Shown here in pieces: positions 24,868 to 34,984 of a stretch of DNA of 64,000 nt. The stretch covers positions 1-64,000 of the forward strand of contig CAYLUQ010000008.1 in NCBI GenBank assembly GCA_964386915.1, given 5' to 3'. Origin of the DNA: JADHMP01 sp964386915 (lineage in GTDB: Bacteria; Bacteroidota; Bacteroidia; Flavobacteriales; Flavobacteriaceae). Position numbers and translations under genes: made by a program. Below the pieces are notes generated by a model that was given only the letters and a program-made list of their open reading frames with translations, had not been told where the DNA came from and did no database searches. Within the stretch, counting starts at the first letter, position 1; the number at the start of each line of letters is the position of its first letter.

Positions 24868-27800
24868 ATGGCATCAAAGAAAACATACTGGAAGCAAATT
24901 GAGCAACTCAACCCACAAAACACTGAAGTGCAAAAGCTTGCTCATGATGAATTTGCATCAAAACTACCCAAAGACTTTTTGAGTGATGAAAAAACACTTC
25001 AAGAGAGTAATACCTCTCGAAGAGACTTTCTTAAATATGTGGGTTTTAGTACAGCAGCAGCTTCTCTTGCAGCTTGTGAAGGTCCGGTCATTAAATCGGT
25101 GCCCTATGTGGTGCAGCCCGAGCAAATTAGACCTGGAGTTGCCAACTACTATGCCACAGCCATTGCTGATGGTTTTGATTTTGCTAGCATTTTAGTAAAA
25201 ACTAGAGAAGGGCGCCCAATTAAAATTGAAAATAATGCAGATGCCCCCACTTTGGGAGGGGCCAATGCAAGAGTACACGCCTCCGTACTTTCGCTTTATG
25301 ATATCAAAAGACTTCAAGGACCTAAAGCCAATGGAACAGAAGTGTCTTGGGAAGACCTTCATCTGCAAGTGGGCGCCAAGTTAAAAGCACTTGCCGCTTC
25401 TGGTAAAAAAGTGGCCTTGATTACCCAAACGTTTAGTAGCCCTACCACCGAAAAAATTATAGCTGACTTTATAAGCACCTATCCCAACGTAGAGCATGCC
25501 TATTTTGATACAGTGGCCTCTGCCGATGCCGTTGATGCTTTTGAAGCCACGTATGGACTTCGTGCATTAGCTGATTATGATTTCTCAAAAGCCAACACCA
25601 TAGTTTCTATTGGAGCTGACTTTCTTGGAGATTGGCAAGGAGGAGGCTATGACAGTGGCTATTCAAAAACGAGAATCCCACACAAAGACCACGGTCAAGC
25701 TAAAATGTCACAGCATTTTCAGTTTGAAGCCAATATGACGTTAAGTGGTGCCGCTGCTGACTATCGCATTCCTGCCACCCCTTCAGCTCAAAAAAATATT
25801 TTAGTTCACCTCTATGCCAAATTAGTGGGAGCAACTGTTTCGGGCAGCCTGTCTGAAGCACATGAAAATGCTTTGAATAAAGCCGTTAGTGCCTTAAAAA
25901 AAGCAGCAAATAAGGCTGTTGTTGTTTCTGGAATTCAAGATGTTGGAGCCCAAAAGCTTGTGCTGGCTATCAACCGCTATTTGGCGAGTGATGTTATGGA
26001 CGTGGCTGCTCCTCGTTTAATTCGTAAAGAAAATGGTGCCGAATTAGACCCTGTCATAAAAGGTATTAAAGAAGGTACTTATGGTGGTGCTATTTTTGTT
26101 GGGGTTAACCCCGTTTATAGCATGCCTGATGGGGAAGCCTTTGCAGAAGGGATTAAAAAACTAGACCTCTCTGTTTCTTTCGCCATGAAAGAAGACGACA
26201 CAGCTGTGGCCTGTCAATATATTGCTGCCACCCCTCACTATCTTGAAGGTTGGGGCGATTATGAATTTAAAAAAGGACATTTTGCCTTAGCACAACCCAC
26301 TATTAGACCATTATTTGACACCCTACAGTTTCAAGATGTGCTCTTGCAGTGGGCGGGAAGTAATGCCAATTTTTATGAAAGCATTCAACAACATTGGAAG
26401 GAAAATATTTTAGTAGATAAAGCTTGGAGTGCAGCCCTACATGATGGTTTTTATAGTACTGCTCAAACTTCTGAAGTAAACCCTGCCGAAACAGATTTAA
26501 CAGCTGCTTTGCAATCGCTTGCAGCAGCCTCGTCAAAGGGCATGGAATTGGTGCTCTATACCAAAACTGGAATGGGTGATGGCAATCAGGCTAATAACCC
26601 TTGGTTGCAAGAATTCCCCGATCCAATTTCACGAACTAGTTGGGATAACTACCTAACAATATCAGCGGCCGATGCAAAGGCCTTGGGCTTAAAAAATGTC
26701 AATGTGGCTAATGGAGCCCTCAACGGCAGCTATGCTTCGGTGAGCGTAGGAGATCAAACTTTAAAAGTGCCTGTTCTCATTCAACCCGGACAAGCTATAG
26801 GCTCTGTAGGTTTGGCACTTGGCTATGGCAAACGACTTGGCTTGCAAGAAGAAATGCAAGTAGGGGTCAACGCCTATTGTTTTTATAACAGTGCTAAAGA
26901 AGTGCAAGAAGTAACCATTGCTGCAGCAGAAGGCTATCATGAATTTGCTTGTGTGCAATTGCACAACACACTCATGGGTAGAGACATTGTGAAAGAAACT
27001 ACCCTCGAGATTTTCAACACAAAAGACAAAGACTATTGGAACCCCATTCCAAAAGTTTCTAAAAACCATATTGAAACCCCTGTCACTTCTCCAGAAGTTG
27101 ATATTTGGGAAAATTTTGACCGCTCTATTGGTCATCATTTTAACCTTTCTATAGACCTTAATGCTTGTACCGGTTGTGGTGCTTGTGTTATTGCCTGTCA
27201 TTCTGAAAACAATGTGCCTGTTGTAGGGAAACAAGAAATCAGAAAGTCTAGAGATATGCATTGGTTGCGAATTGATCGCTATTATTCTTCAGAGACGAGC
27301 TTTGAAGGCGATAAAGAAACAGCCGATAACATATCAGGTTTAGGAGATTCGCTAACAACCTTTGGCGAAATGGAGCAAGCCTCCGAAAATCCTCAAGTGA
27401 CTTTCCAACCGGTGATGTGTCAGCATTGTAACCATGCTCCTTGTGAAACCGTTTGTCCGGTTGCAGCAACCTCGCATGGAAGACAAGGTCAAAACCACAT
27501 GGCCTATAACCGATGTGTGGGAACCCGCTATTGCGCCAATAACTGTCCTTATAAAGTACGTCGCTTTAACTGGTTCTTATATAATAAGAATGACGAGTTT
27601 GATTATCATATGAACAACGACTTGGGAAGAATGGTATTGAACCCAGATGTAGTAGTTCGTTCTCGTGGAGTGATGGAAAAATGCTCTATGTGTATTCAAA
27701 AAACGCAAAAAACCATATTGGACGCCAAATTAGAAGGAAGAGCTATTAAAGACGGTGAATTCCAAACCGCTTGTTCTGCTGCTTGTAGCAACGGGGCAAT

Positions 27801-27933
27801 GGTCTTTGGCGATATTAATGATAAAGACAGTCAAGTGGCTGCACTTAAAGAAAATGATCGTATGTATCACCTTCTAGAAAGTGTGGGTACCAAGCCCAAC
27901 GTGATGTATCAAACCAAAGTGAGAAACGTATAA
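24868..27933 (+). CDS. actB: Alternative complex III iron-sulfur subunit ActB (molybdopterin oxidoreductase-like fusion)
   Basis: A 1,021-residue peripheral subunit. A Tat-type signal (SRRDFLKYVGFSTAAAS, RR at 51-52) sits unusually far inside, which is normal for this family. The N-terminal ~700 residues are molybdopterin-oxidoreductase-like but lack cofactor use in characterised complexes. The C-terminal region (from about 765) carries the cysteine clusters CTGCGACVIACH, CQHCNHAPCETVCP, CVGTRYCANNCP and CSMCIQKT/CSAACSNG for Fe-S centres. It moves electrons from the quinol site to the hemes. actC follows after 20 bases. Confidence 0.94.
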   Translation: MASKKTYWKQIEQLNPQNTEVQKLAHDEFASKLPKDFLSDEKTLQESNTSRRDFLKYVGFSTAAASLAACEGPVIKSVPYVVQPEQIRPGVANYYATAIADGFDFASILVKTREGRPIKIENNADAPTLGGANARVHASVLSLYDIKRLQGPKANGTEVSWEDLHLQVGAKLKALAASGKKVALITQTFSSPTTEKIIADFISTYPNVEHAYFDTVASADAVDAFEATYGLRALADYDFSKANTIVSIGADFLGDWQGGGYDSGYSKTRIPHKDHGQAKMSQHFQFEANMTLSGAAADYRIPATPSAQKNILVHLYAKLVGATVSGSLSEAHENALNKAVSALKKAANKAVVVSGIQDVGAQKLVLAINRYLASDVMDVAAPRLIRKENGAELDPVIKGIKEGTYGGAIFVGVNPVYSMPDGEAFAEGIKKLDLSVSFAMKEDDTAVACQYIAATPHYLEGWGDYEFKKGHFALAQPTIRPLFDTLQFQDVLLQWAGSNANFYESIQQHWKENILVDKAWSAALHDGFYSTAQTSEVNPAETDLTAALQSLAAASSKGMELVLYTKTGMGDGNQANNPWLQEFPDPISRTSWDNYLTISAADAKALGLKNVNVANGALNGSYASVSVGDQTLKVPVLIQPGQAIGSVGLALGYGKRLGLQEEMQVGVNAYCFYNSAKEVQEVTIAAAEGYHEFACVQLHNTLMGRDIVKETTLEIFNTKDKDYWNPIPKVSKNHIETPVTSPEVDIWENFDRSIGHHFNLSIDLNACTGCGACVIACHSENNVPVVGKQEIRKSRDMHWLRIDRYYSSETSFEGDKETADNISGLGDSLTTFGEMEQASENPQVTFQPVMCQHCNHAPCETVCPVAATSHGRQGQNHMAYNRCVGTRYCANNCPYKVRRFNWFLYNKNDEFDYHMNNDLGRMVLNPDVVVRSRGVMEKCSMCIQKTQKTILDAKLEGRAIKDGEFQTACSAACSNGAMVFGDINDKDSQVAALKENDRMYHLLESVGTKPNVMYQTKVRNV

Positions 27934-27953
27934 ACTTATAATAGAAAATATTC

Positions 27954-29339
27954 ATGGCCTCACATTATGAAGCACCGATCCGCAAACCCCTCGTAACAGG
28001 AGATAAAACCTATCACGATGTTACTGTTGATGTTGCGGCACCCATCGAAGGGAAAGCCAACCGCCAATGGTGGATTGTTTTTGGCATTGCCCTAACCGCT
28101 CTCTTATGGGGCATAGGTTGTATCATTTATACGATCTCTACCGGAATTGGAACGTGGGGATTGAATAAAACCGTTGGATGGGCCTGGGACATCACCAACT
28201 TTGTTTGGTGGGTAGGTATTGGACACGCCGGAACGTTGATTTCTGCTGTACTCCTATTGTTTAGACAAAAATGGCGCATGGCTATCAACCGCTCTGCAGA
28301 AGCCATGACTATTTTTTCTGTAATTCAAGCTGGATTGTTTCCCATCATTCACATGGGGCGTCCTTGGTTGGCCTACTGGGTTTTACCCATTCCCAATACC
28401 TTTGGTTCCCTTTGGGTAAACTTTAATTCCCCCTTGTTGTGGGACGTTTTTGCCATTTCAACATACTTGTCCGTTTCACTCGTTTTTTGGTGGACGGGTT
28501 TGTTACCAGACTTTGCCATGATTCGCGATCGAGCCATTTTGCCTTTTCAAAAGAAAATTTATAGTCTTTTAAGTTTTGGATGGAGTGGCCGTGCCAAAGA
28601 TTGGCAGCGTTTTGAAGAAGTGTCATTAGTATTAGCAGGTTTAGCTACTCCATTGGTATTGTCTGTGCACACTATTGTATCCTTTGACTTTGCCACCTCT
28701 GTCATTCCAGGATGGCATACCACTATTTTCCCGCCCTACTTTGTGGCCGGTGCTATATTCTCTGGATTTGCAATGGTAAACACCTTGCTTATCATCATGC
28801 GTAAAGTATCCAATTTAGAAAACTACATTACAGTGCAACACATTGAATTGATGAACATAGTGATTATGATTACCGGTTCTATTGTGGGTGTAGCCTATAT
28901 AACAGAATTATTTATTGCCTGGTATTCTGGGGTTGAATATGAACAATATGCCTTCCTCAACCGTGCCACTGGACCCTATTGGTGGGCCTATTGGTCCATG
29001 ATGACCTGCAATGTGTTCTCACCACAATTCATGTGGTTTAAAAAATTAAGAACCAGCATCATGTTCTCCTTTATCATTTCGATAGTAGTAAATATTGGGA
29101 TGTGGTTTGAACGCTTTGTGATTATTGTAACCTCCTTACATAGAGATTATTTGCCTTCTTCTTGGACCATGTTTTCACCCACTTTTGTAGATATAGGCAT
29201 CTTTATTGGCACCATTGGATTCTTCTTTGTGCTGTTTTTACTCTATGCACGAACGTTTCCGGTGATTGCACAAGCTGAGGTAAAAACGATTTTAAAATCG
29301 TCTGGAGAGAAATATAAAAAATTAAGAGACGCCAAATGA
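27954..29339 (+). CDS. actC: Alternative complex III membrane subunit ActC (NrfD/PsrC-like)
   Basis: A 461-residue integral membrane protein with about ten hydrophobic spans, of the NrfD/PsrC family. The early HAGTLISAVLLLFRQKWR helix and the later VHTIVSFDFATSVIPGWHTT segment are typical of the quinol-binding ActC. It supplies the main quinol oxidation site of the complex. Its stop overlaps the actD start (ATGA), a sign of coupled translation. Confidence 0.95.
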   Translation: MASHYEAPIRKPLVTGDKTYHDVTVDVAAPIEGKANRQWWIVFGIALTALLWGIGCIIYTISTGIGTWGLNKTVGWAWDITNFVWWVGIGHAGTLISAVLLLFRQKWRMAINRSAEAMTIFSVIQAGLFPIIHMGRPWLAYWVLPIPNTFGSLWVNFNSPLLWDVFAISTYLSVSLVFWWTGLLPDFAMIRDRAILPFQKKIYSLLSFGWSGRAKDWQRFEEVSLVLAGLATPLVLSVHTIVSFDFATSVIPGWHTTIFPPYFVAGAIFSGFAMVNTLLIIMRKVSNLENYITVQHIELMNIVIMITGSIVGVAYITELFIAWYSGVEYEQYAFLNRATGPYWWAYWSMMTCNVFSPQFMWFKKLRTSIMFSFIISIVVNIGMWFERFVIIVTSLHRDYLPSSWTMFSPTFVDIGIFIGTIGFFFVLFLLYARTFPVIAQAEVKTILKSSGEKYKKLRDAK

Positions 29340-29863
29340 GTAATCAAGTAGTTCACGCGCTTTATGACGATGATGACGTGCTATTGAAAGCAGTCAAAGA
29401 AATTCGTTCCGAAAAGCATCATATTGAAGAAGTATACACTCCTTTTCCAGTGCATGGCCTCGATAAAGCCCTTGGTTTAGAAGAAACAAGATTGGCCATT
29501 ATGGCTTTCTTATATGGTTGTATTGGCCTTAGTGTTGCCATAACCATGATGAATTTTATAATGATTGAAGACTGGCCCCAAAACATTGGAGGAAAACCCA
29601 GTTTCTCCTACTTAGAAAATATGCCCGCTTTTGTGCCAATCATGTTTGAAATGACGGTCTTTTTTGCCGCTCACCTAATGGTGATTACTTTTTATATGAG
29701 AAGTAAGTTATGGCCCTTTAAAAAAGCAGAAAACCCCAACCCACTCACCACAGATGACAAATTTTTAGTTGCTGTAGAAGTGCATGACAATGAAAAAAAG
29801 CTCACTCAGTTGCTCAAAAAAACTGGAGCTATTGAAGTAACCCTTATTGAAAATAACGCTTAA
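29336..29863 (+). CDS. actD: Alternative complex III subunit ActD (DUF3341)
   Basis: A 175-residue protein with a short soluble N-terminal domain (ALYDDDDVLLKAVKEIR, then the conserved YTPFPVHGLDKALG block) and two membrane spans (about 57-82 and 98-121). This is the DUF3341 layout of ActD, a structural subunit. It overlaps actC by 4 bases and its stop directly touches the actE ATG. Confidence 0.93.
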   Translation: MSNQVVHALYDDDDVLLKAVKEIRSEKHHIEEVYTPFPVHGLDKALGLEETRLAIMAFLYGCIGLSVAITMMNFIMIEDWPQNIGGKPSFSYLENMPAFVPIMFEMTVFFAAHLMVITFYMRSKLWPFKKAENPNPLTTDDKFLVAVEVHDNEKKLTQLLKKTGAIEVTLIENNA

Positions 29864-30412
29864 ATGAAACAACTCGGTTCCCTATTTGCGCTACTACTCC
29901 TTTTTTGTCTGCAGGCCTGTTTTGATGCGTCAAAACCCAATTATCAATATTTTCCCAATATGTATGAGCCTGTAGGTTATGAAACCTATGCCAATACAGC
30001 AGCCTTTGCCAATGGCATTGAAGCCCAACTTCCGGTGCAAGGAACCGTGAACAGAGGTTGGGAACCCTATGACTTTCCTGATACGAATGAGGGTTATGAA
30101 GCAGCCAAAGCAACCTTGCTTTCTCCCATAGAAGTTTCTGATGCTCACAAGGCAGAAGGAAAAGAACTCTATGGCATTTATTGTGCCGTTTGCCACGGTA
30201 GCAAAGGAGATGGACAAGGAATTTTAATGACACGGGAAAAATTCTTAGGAATTCCCAGTTATGCCGATCGTGATATTACCCCTGGAAGCATTTATCACGT
30301 TCTCATGTATGGAAAAAATGCAATGGGTTCTCACGCCGGTCAGATTAATGCAACAGAACGTTGGCAAATTGCTCAACATGTGATGGAACTCAGAAGTAAA
30401 CTAATAAAATAA
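29864..30412 (+). CDS. actE: Alternative complex III monoheme cytochrome c ActE (lipoprotein)
   Basis: A 182-residue lipoprotein (lipobox LQAC, C19). One class I cytochrome c domain in the C-terminal half has the heme site CAVCH (107-111) and a downstream Met ligand region NAMGSHAGQI (about 150). It is the mobile-electron exit side of the complex. Direct junction with actD (TAAATG) and 12 bases before actF show tight operon packing. Confidence 0.94.
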   Translation: MKQLGSLFALLLLFCLQACFDASKPNYQYFPNMYEPVGYETYANTAAFANGIEAQLPVQGTVNRGWEPYDFPDTNEGYEAAKATLLSPIEVSDAHKAEGKELYGIYCAVCHGSKGDGQGILMTREKFLGIPSYADRDITPGSIYHVLMYGKNAMGSHAGQINATERWQIAQHVMELRSKLIK

Positions 30413-30424
30413 GCACTCAGAGCT

Positions 30425-31786
30425 ATGCAATATACACTTCCCAATAAACTGAAAATTTTTGCCATTGTGCTTATGGCAGTTGGCTTTTTAGGGCTCCTTT
30501 GGGGATTTCTAGCCATGCCTTCTAGTGTAGAAGAAGCACAAGCCATGGTCGCTACAGAACACCACGGCGAAGGACATGGAACAGCCACCGAACACGCCAC
30601 TGATGCGGCTCATGATGAGCATGCTGCTACCGCAATGAGTGCCCATGATGCTCATGGTGAGTCACATGAAGATACTGCACATGGTGAACATCTGCTGCAT
30701 CAACTACAAAACAAACCTTGGGCAGCTCTCTATGTTGCGGCTCTATTTTTCTTTGTTATTGCCCTTGGAGTTTTAGCTTTCTATGGCATTCAAAGAGCAG
30801 CACAAGCCGGATGGTCTATAGTGCTCTTCCGCGTGATGGAAGCCATAACAGCCTATTTGCTCCCAGGAGGTATAATTGTGTTAGTAATCTTAGCCCTTTC
30901 CACTATGCATTTGAATCACCTCTTTATTTGGATGGATCCCGAGGTAGTGGCGCACGATGAAATAATTCAAAACAAAACAGGCTTTTTAAACGTTCCTTTC
31001 TTTTTAATTAGAGCTATAATTTTCTTGTCTGGCTGGTCACTATACCGCTATTTTTCAAGAAAATTTTCTTTGGCGCAAGATGCTGCTCCAGCAGGAGATA
31101 TTTCTAACCATAAAAAGAATTTTAGAATTTCAGCAGCCTTTTTGGTGTTTTATATTGTGACAGAATCTATCATGGCTTGGGATTGGATTATGTCTATTGA
31201 CCCACACTGGTTTAGTACCCTTTTTGGTTGGTATGTTTTTGCCAGTATGTTTGTGACCGGCATAACCGTTATTGCCTTGCTCACCATTTACCTTAAAAAT
31301 CAAGGCTATTTAGATTTTGTGAATGATAGCCATATTCACGATTTAGGAAAATTTATGTTTGCCATCAGTGTTTTTTGGACCTATTTGTGGTTTTCACAAT
31401 TCATGCTGATATGGTATTCCAATATCCCCGAAGAAGTGACCTATTTTATTACGCGAATGGAAGATTATACGCTGCCCTTTTTTGGTATGCTCGTGATGAA
31501 TTTCATCTTCCCGCTTTTAATTTTAATGAACAGTGACTACAAGCGCACCAACTATATCGTGGTGATGGCAGGAATTGTTATTGTTTTAGGACACTATATG
31601 GATATTTATAATATGATCATGCCCTCAGCGGTGGGCGATCAATGGTTTATTGGAGCAAGTGAAATAGGAGGATTTTTATTCTTCTTAGGCTTGTTCTTGT
31701 TTATTGTATTTAGAGCATTAACAAAAGCACCCCTCTTAGCCAAAGGAGATCCCTATTTAGGTGAGAGTGAACGTTTTCATTATTAA
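30425..31786 (+). CDS. actF: Alternative complex III membrane subunit ActF with His-rich loop
   Basis: A 453-residue integral membrane protein with about ten spans, related to ActC/NrfD. After the first span (about 9-31) comes an extra-membrane stretch (46-92) with 12 histidines mixed with Ala, Glu and Asp. The core holds WDWIMSIDPHWFSTLFGWY and WYSNIPEEVTYFI, typical of ActF. It forms the second membrane half of the complex and a proposed proton path. The His-rich loop could bind metal, but this is not shown. coxB follows after 20 bases. Confidence 0.93.
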   Translation: MQYTLPNKLKIFAIVLMAVGFLGLLWGFLAMPSSVEEAQAMVATEHHGEGHGTATEHATDAAHDEHAATAMSAHDAHGESHEDTAHGEHLLHQLQNKPWAALYVAALFFFVIALGVLAFYGIQRAAQAGWSIVLFRVMEAITAYLLPGGIIVLVILALSTMHLNHLFIWMDPEVVAHDEIIQNKTGFLNVPFFLIRAIIFLSGWSLYRYFSRKFSLAQDAAPAGDISNHKKNFRISAAFLVFYIVTESIMAWDWIMSIDPHWFSTLFGWYVFASMFVTGITVIALLTIYLKNQGYLDFVNDSHIHDLGKFMFAISVFWTYLWFSQFMLIWYSNIPEEVTYFITRMEDYTLPFFGMLVMNFIFPLLILMNSDYKRTNYIVVMAGIVIVLGHYMDIYNMIMPSAVGDQWFIGASEIGGFLFFLGLFLFIVFRALTKAPLLAKGDPYLGESERFHY

Positions 31787-31806
31787 TATATAAAAGAATA
31801 GAATAG

Positions 31807-32871
31807 ATGACAATTGCATTGACACTTACCATTCTTGTTTTAGTTGCAATCGGCTTGTGGCAAATCACTAAAATTTTTGAACTCTCACAAACCAAAAGCG
31901 AAAACACTCAAATTGCTAATGATAACGATAACAAATGGAATGGAAGATTACTGTTTGGTTTTCTCGTTTTCATATATCTAATTACCATTTTCTCTTTTTG
32001 GGCCTATGGTGACGTTTTGTTGCCCGAGGCGGCTTCTGAGCATGGTGGAGATTATGACAATTTGATGTGGATTTCATTTGCCATCATCTTTTTTGTGCAA
32101 ACCATCACCCAAGCCTTGTTGCACTATTTTGGCTATAAATATCATGGCAAAAAAGGTCAAAAAGCCTTGTTCTATGCTGACAATGATCGCTTAGAATTTG
32201 TTTGGACCATTATTCCTGTTATTGCTTTAGCAGGTTTAATATTATATGGACTCTACACCTGGACCAACATCATGACTGTTGAAGAAAACGATGAAGCCCT
32301 TGTGGTAGAACTTTATGCACAACAATTTAATTGGAAAGCACGCTATGCCGGAAACGATGGTGTTTTAGGTGATGCTAACGTACGTTTTTTACAAGATTTT
32401 GATGGCCGCAATTTAGTTGGTATAGATACCACAGACCCCAACGGATTTGATGATGTGGTAGTGCAAGAATTGCATTTGCCTGTGGGACGAGAAGTGATTT
32501 TTAAAATGCGCTCTCAAGATGTTCTTCACTCGGCTTATATGCCTCATTTTAGAGCCCAAATGAATTGTGTTCCTGGAATGATCACAGAATTTGCTTTTAC
32601 CCCCACCGTTACAACCACCGAAATGCGTAACAACCCAGACGTGGTGGCGAAAGTCAAAAAAATCAATAAAATTCGCTATGACCGCAGTCAAGAATTAATT
32701 GCCAATGGCGAAGAAGCATTAGAGCCCTATGAATTCGATTATTTATTACTTTGCAATAAAATTTGTGGTGCCTCGCACTACAATATGCAAATGAAAATTA
32801 TTGTAGAGTCGCCAGATGCTTTTGAAAAATGGATGGAAGAACAGCAAACTTTTGCAGAAGTAATTCAATAA
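31807..32871 (+). CDS. coxB: Cytochrome c oxidase subunit II
   Basis: A 354-residue protein with an extra N-terminal span (about 3-20), the two usual subunit II spans (about 47-67 and 87-108), and a further hydrophobic stretch near 132-152. A cupredoxin domain follows. The CuA ligands are all visible: H241 (DVLHSAYMPHF), C316, C320, H324 and M327 (CNKICGASHYNM). A ~45-residue insertion sits before the last ligands. It accepts electrons from the ActA/ActE hemes and hands them to subunit I. No fused cytochrome c domain is present. Confidence 0.96.
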   Translation: MTIALTLTILVLVAIGLWQITKIFELSQTKSENTQIANDNDNKWNGRLLFGFLVFIYLITIFSFWAYGDVLLPEAASEHGGDYDNLMWISFAIIFFVQTITQALLHYFGYKYHGKKGQKALFYADNDRLEFVWTIIPVIALAGLILYGLYTWTNIMTVEENDEALVVELYAQQFNWKARYAGNDGVLGDANVRFLQDFDGRNLVGIDTTDPNGFDDVVVQELHLPVGREVIFKMRSQDVLHSAYMPHFRAQMNCVPGMITEFAFTPTVTTTEMRNNPDVVAKVKKINKIRYDRSQELIANGEEALEPYEFDYLLLCNKICGASHYNMQMKIIVESPDAFEKWMEEQQTFAEVIQ

Positions 32872-32891
32872 AATTTTAAAACAGATTAGAT

Positions 32892-34682
32892 ATGTCAACA
32901 GTAGCAGCGCAAATTCACGAAGAGGATCACGGACATCATCACAAAGAAACCTTTATCACGAAATATGTTTTTAGTCAAGATCACAAAATGATCTCTAAAC
33001 AATATCTCATTACGGGATTGTTTATGGGGATTATTGGGATCGCCATGTCGCTTTTATTTCGTTTACAATTGGCATGGCCCGAACAACCCTTTGGTGTTTT
33101 TGAAGTTCTTTTAGGTAAATGGGCCCCTAACGGGGTGATGGATCCCAACGTCTACTTGGCGCTGGTCACTATTCACGGAACCATCATGGTCTTTTTTGTG
33201 CTCACCGCAGGATTAAGTGGTACGTTTAGTAACCTCCTCATTCCTTTGCAAATTGGAGCTCGAGATATGGCCTCTGGTTTGTTGAACATGATTTCCTTTT
33301 GGTTGTTTTTCCTTTCTAGTGTGATTATGGTCATTTCGCTTTTCGTAGAAGCTGGGCCTGCTGCTGCTGGATGGACCATTTATCCGCCTTTAAGTGCTTT
33401 ACCACAAGCCCAACCTGGTTCAGGTTTAGGCATGACGCTTTGGTTGGTTTCTATGGCCATTTTTATTGCCTCCTCACTTTTAGGTTCTTTAAATTATATC
33501 GTAACGGTAATCAACCTAAGAACAAAAGGCATGAGCATGACGCGTTTGCCGCTCACCGTTTGGGCCTTTTTTGTAACGGCTATCATTGGGGTAGTTTCTT
33601 TCCCTGTGCTTTTATCTGCGGCCTTGTTGCTCATTATGGATCGAAGCTTTGGCACTTCCTTTTTCTTGTCTGATATTTTCATTCAAGGAGAAGTTTTGCA
33701 CTACCAAGGAGGTTCACCAGTTTTATATGAGCACCTTTTTTGGTTCTTGGGTCACCCGGAAGTATATATTGTATTGCTCCCGGCTTTGGGCATTACCTCC
33801 GAAATTATTGCAACCAATGCTAGAAAGCCCATCTTTGGCTATAGAGCCATGGTAGCTTCAATATTGGCCATTGCCTTTTTGTCTACCATTGTATGGGGGC
33901 ACCATATGTTCATCTCAGGAATGAATCCTTTCTTAGGATCTGTGTTTACCTTCACCACTTTGCTGATTGCTATCCCTTCAGCGGTAAAAGCATTTAACTA
34001 TATCACCACCCTTTGGAAAGGAAACCTGCAACTGAATCCGGCTATGTTGTTTTCAATTGGATTGGTTTCTACTTTCATAACAGGTGGTTTAACCGGAATT
34101 ATTTTGGGAGATAGTACCTTAGACATCAACGTGCACGATACTTATTTTGTAGTGGCGCACTTCCACTTGGTGATGGGAATTTCTGCTCTATACGGGCTTT
34201 TTGCAGGCGTCTATCATTGGTTCCCTAAAATGTTTGGTCGTATGCTTAATAAAAATTTGGGTTATGTACACTTTTGGGTTACGGCGGTTTGTGCCTATGG
34301 AGTCTTCTTCCCCATGCACTTTATTGGTATGGCAGGACTGCCCAGACGTTATTATACAAACACCGCATTCCCTTATTTTGATGATCTAGCTGATATCAAC
34401 GTATTGATTACTGTATTTGCTCTAATTGCTGGTGCAGCACAAATTGTTTTCTTATACAATTTTATTCATAGCATGTTCTATGGTAAGCCCACCGTACAAA
34501 ATCCTTGGCGTTCTAACACGCTAGAATGGACAGCACCCATTGAGCATTTTCATGGCAATTGGGAGGGTGAGATTCCTCACGTGCATCGTTGGGCCTATGA
34601 CTACTCTAAGCCCGGACATGATGAAGATTATGTGCCTCAACACATTCCGCTTAAAAAGGGAGAAGAAGAATTACAGCATTAG
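32892..34682 (+). CDS. coxA: Cytochrome c oxidase subunit I (heme-copper oxidase, A family)
   Basis: A 596-residue protein with twelve membrane spans. It reduces oxygen to water at the heme a3/CuB site and pumps protons. Signatures are HGTIMVFFVLTAG (low-spin heme His), FLGHPEVYIVLLPA (CuB His and the cross-linked Tyr), VWGHHMFISGM (two CuB His) and HDTYFVVAHFHLVMG (heme His pair). The N-terminus has a His-rich stretch (HEEDHGHHHKE). Subunits III and IV are not encoded here. A strong terminator follows. Confidence 0.97.
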   Translation: MSTVAAQIHEEDHGHHHKETFITKYVFSQDHKMISKQYLITGLFMGIIGIAMSLLFRLQLAWPEQPFGVFEVLLGKWAPNGVMDPNVYLALVTIHGTIMVFFVLTAGLSGTFSNLLIPLQIGARDMASGLLNMISFWLFFLSSVIMVISLFVEAGPAAAGWTIYPPLSALPQAQPGSGLGMTLWLVSMAIFIASSLLGSLNYIVTVINLRTKGMSMTRLPLTVWAFFVTAIIGVVSFPVLLSAALLLIMDRSFGTSFFLSDIFIQGEVLHYQGGSPVLYEHLFWFLGHPEVYIVLLPALGITSEIIATNARKPIFGYRAMVASILAIAFLSTIVWGHHMFISGMNPFLGSVFTFTTLLIAIPSAVKAFNYITTLWKGNLQLNPAMLFSIGLVSTFITGGLTGIILGDSTLDINVHDTYFVVAHFHLVMGISALYGLFAGVYHWFPKMFGRMLNKNLGYVHFWVTAVCAYGVFFPMHFIGMAGLPRRYYTNTAFPYFDDLADINVLITVFALIAGAAQIVFLYNFIHSMFYGKPTVQNPWRSNTLEWTAPIEHFHGNWEGEIPHVHRWAYDYSKPGHDEDYVPQHIPLKKGEEELQH

Positions 34683-34702
34683 AATTTTACAATTTGTTAT
34701 AC

Positions 34703-34733
34703 AAACCCTTGGCAAACCGTCAAGGGTTTTTTT
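34703..34733 (+). terminator. Intrinsic terminator of the act-cox operon
   Basis: AAACCCTTG and CAAGGGTTT (34703-34711 and 34721-34729) form a 9-bp stem with a 9-base loop, followed by a run of T to 34733. It lies 20 bases after the coxA stop. Confidence 0.85.
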
Positions 34734-34984
34734 ATGCGCAATTATAGCGTGCAGTGCCCCTTGATAGTTGTAAGTAATCCGTTCCAGGAGAAAGAAAAGG
34801 AATATCTATTCTAAGCCCTATAATGATGAGAAGTGCGCCAAATAAGATAATTATCAGGGGAATAATTTTTGCCTATTGAAGTTGAACAAATTTCTTATAA
34901 AAAGGTTTAAAAAAACGGATGAGTAAAGAAAACCAATATTTTTTTGTATACTTGAGTTAGTAAGAAAACCTAACCCTAAAATCT
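34734..34984. other. Gene-poor gap between coxA and the Crp/Fnr gene
   Basis: Apart from the terminator, no convincing gene is seen in this 302-base gap. The minus strand from 34872 to 34732 holds a 46-codon hydrophobic frame (IIPLIIILFGALLIIIGLRI then DIPFLSPG) with no ATG, GTG or TTG start; a TAG lies directly upstream. It may be a decayed small membrane protein. A weak -7-like TATACTTG lies at 34948-34955 upstream of the Crp/Fnr gene. Confidence 0.4.

Noticed and set aside
26761..27261. A 166-codon minus-strand ORF within actB
   Set aside because: It lies opposite the strongly conserved ferredoxin region of actB; no recognisable domain and His/Phe/Asn-biased composition typical of antisense frames.
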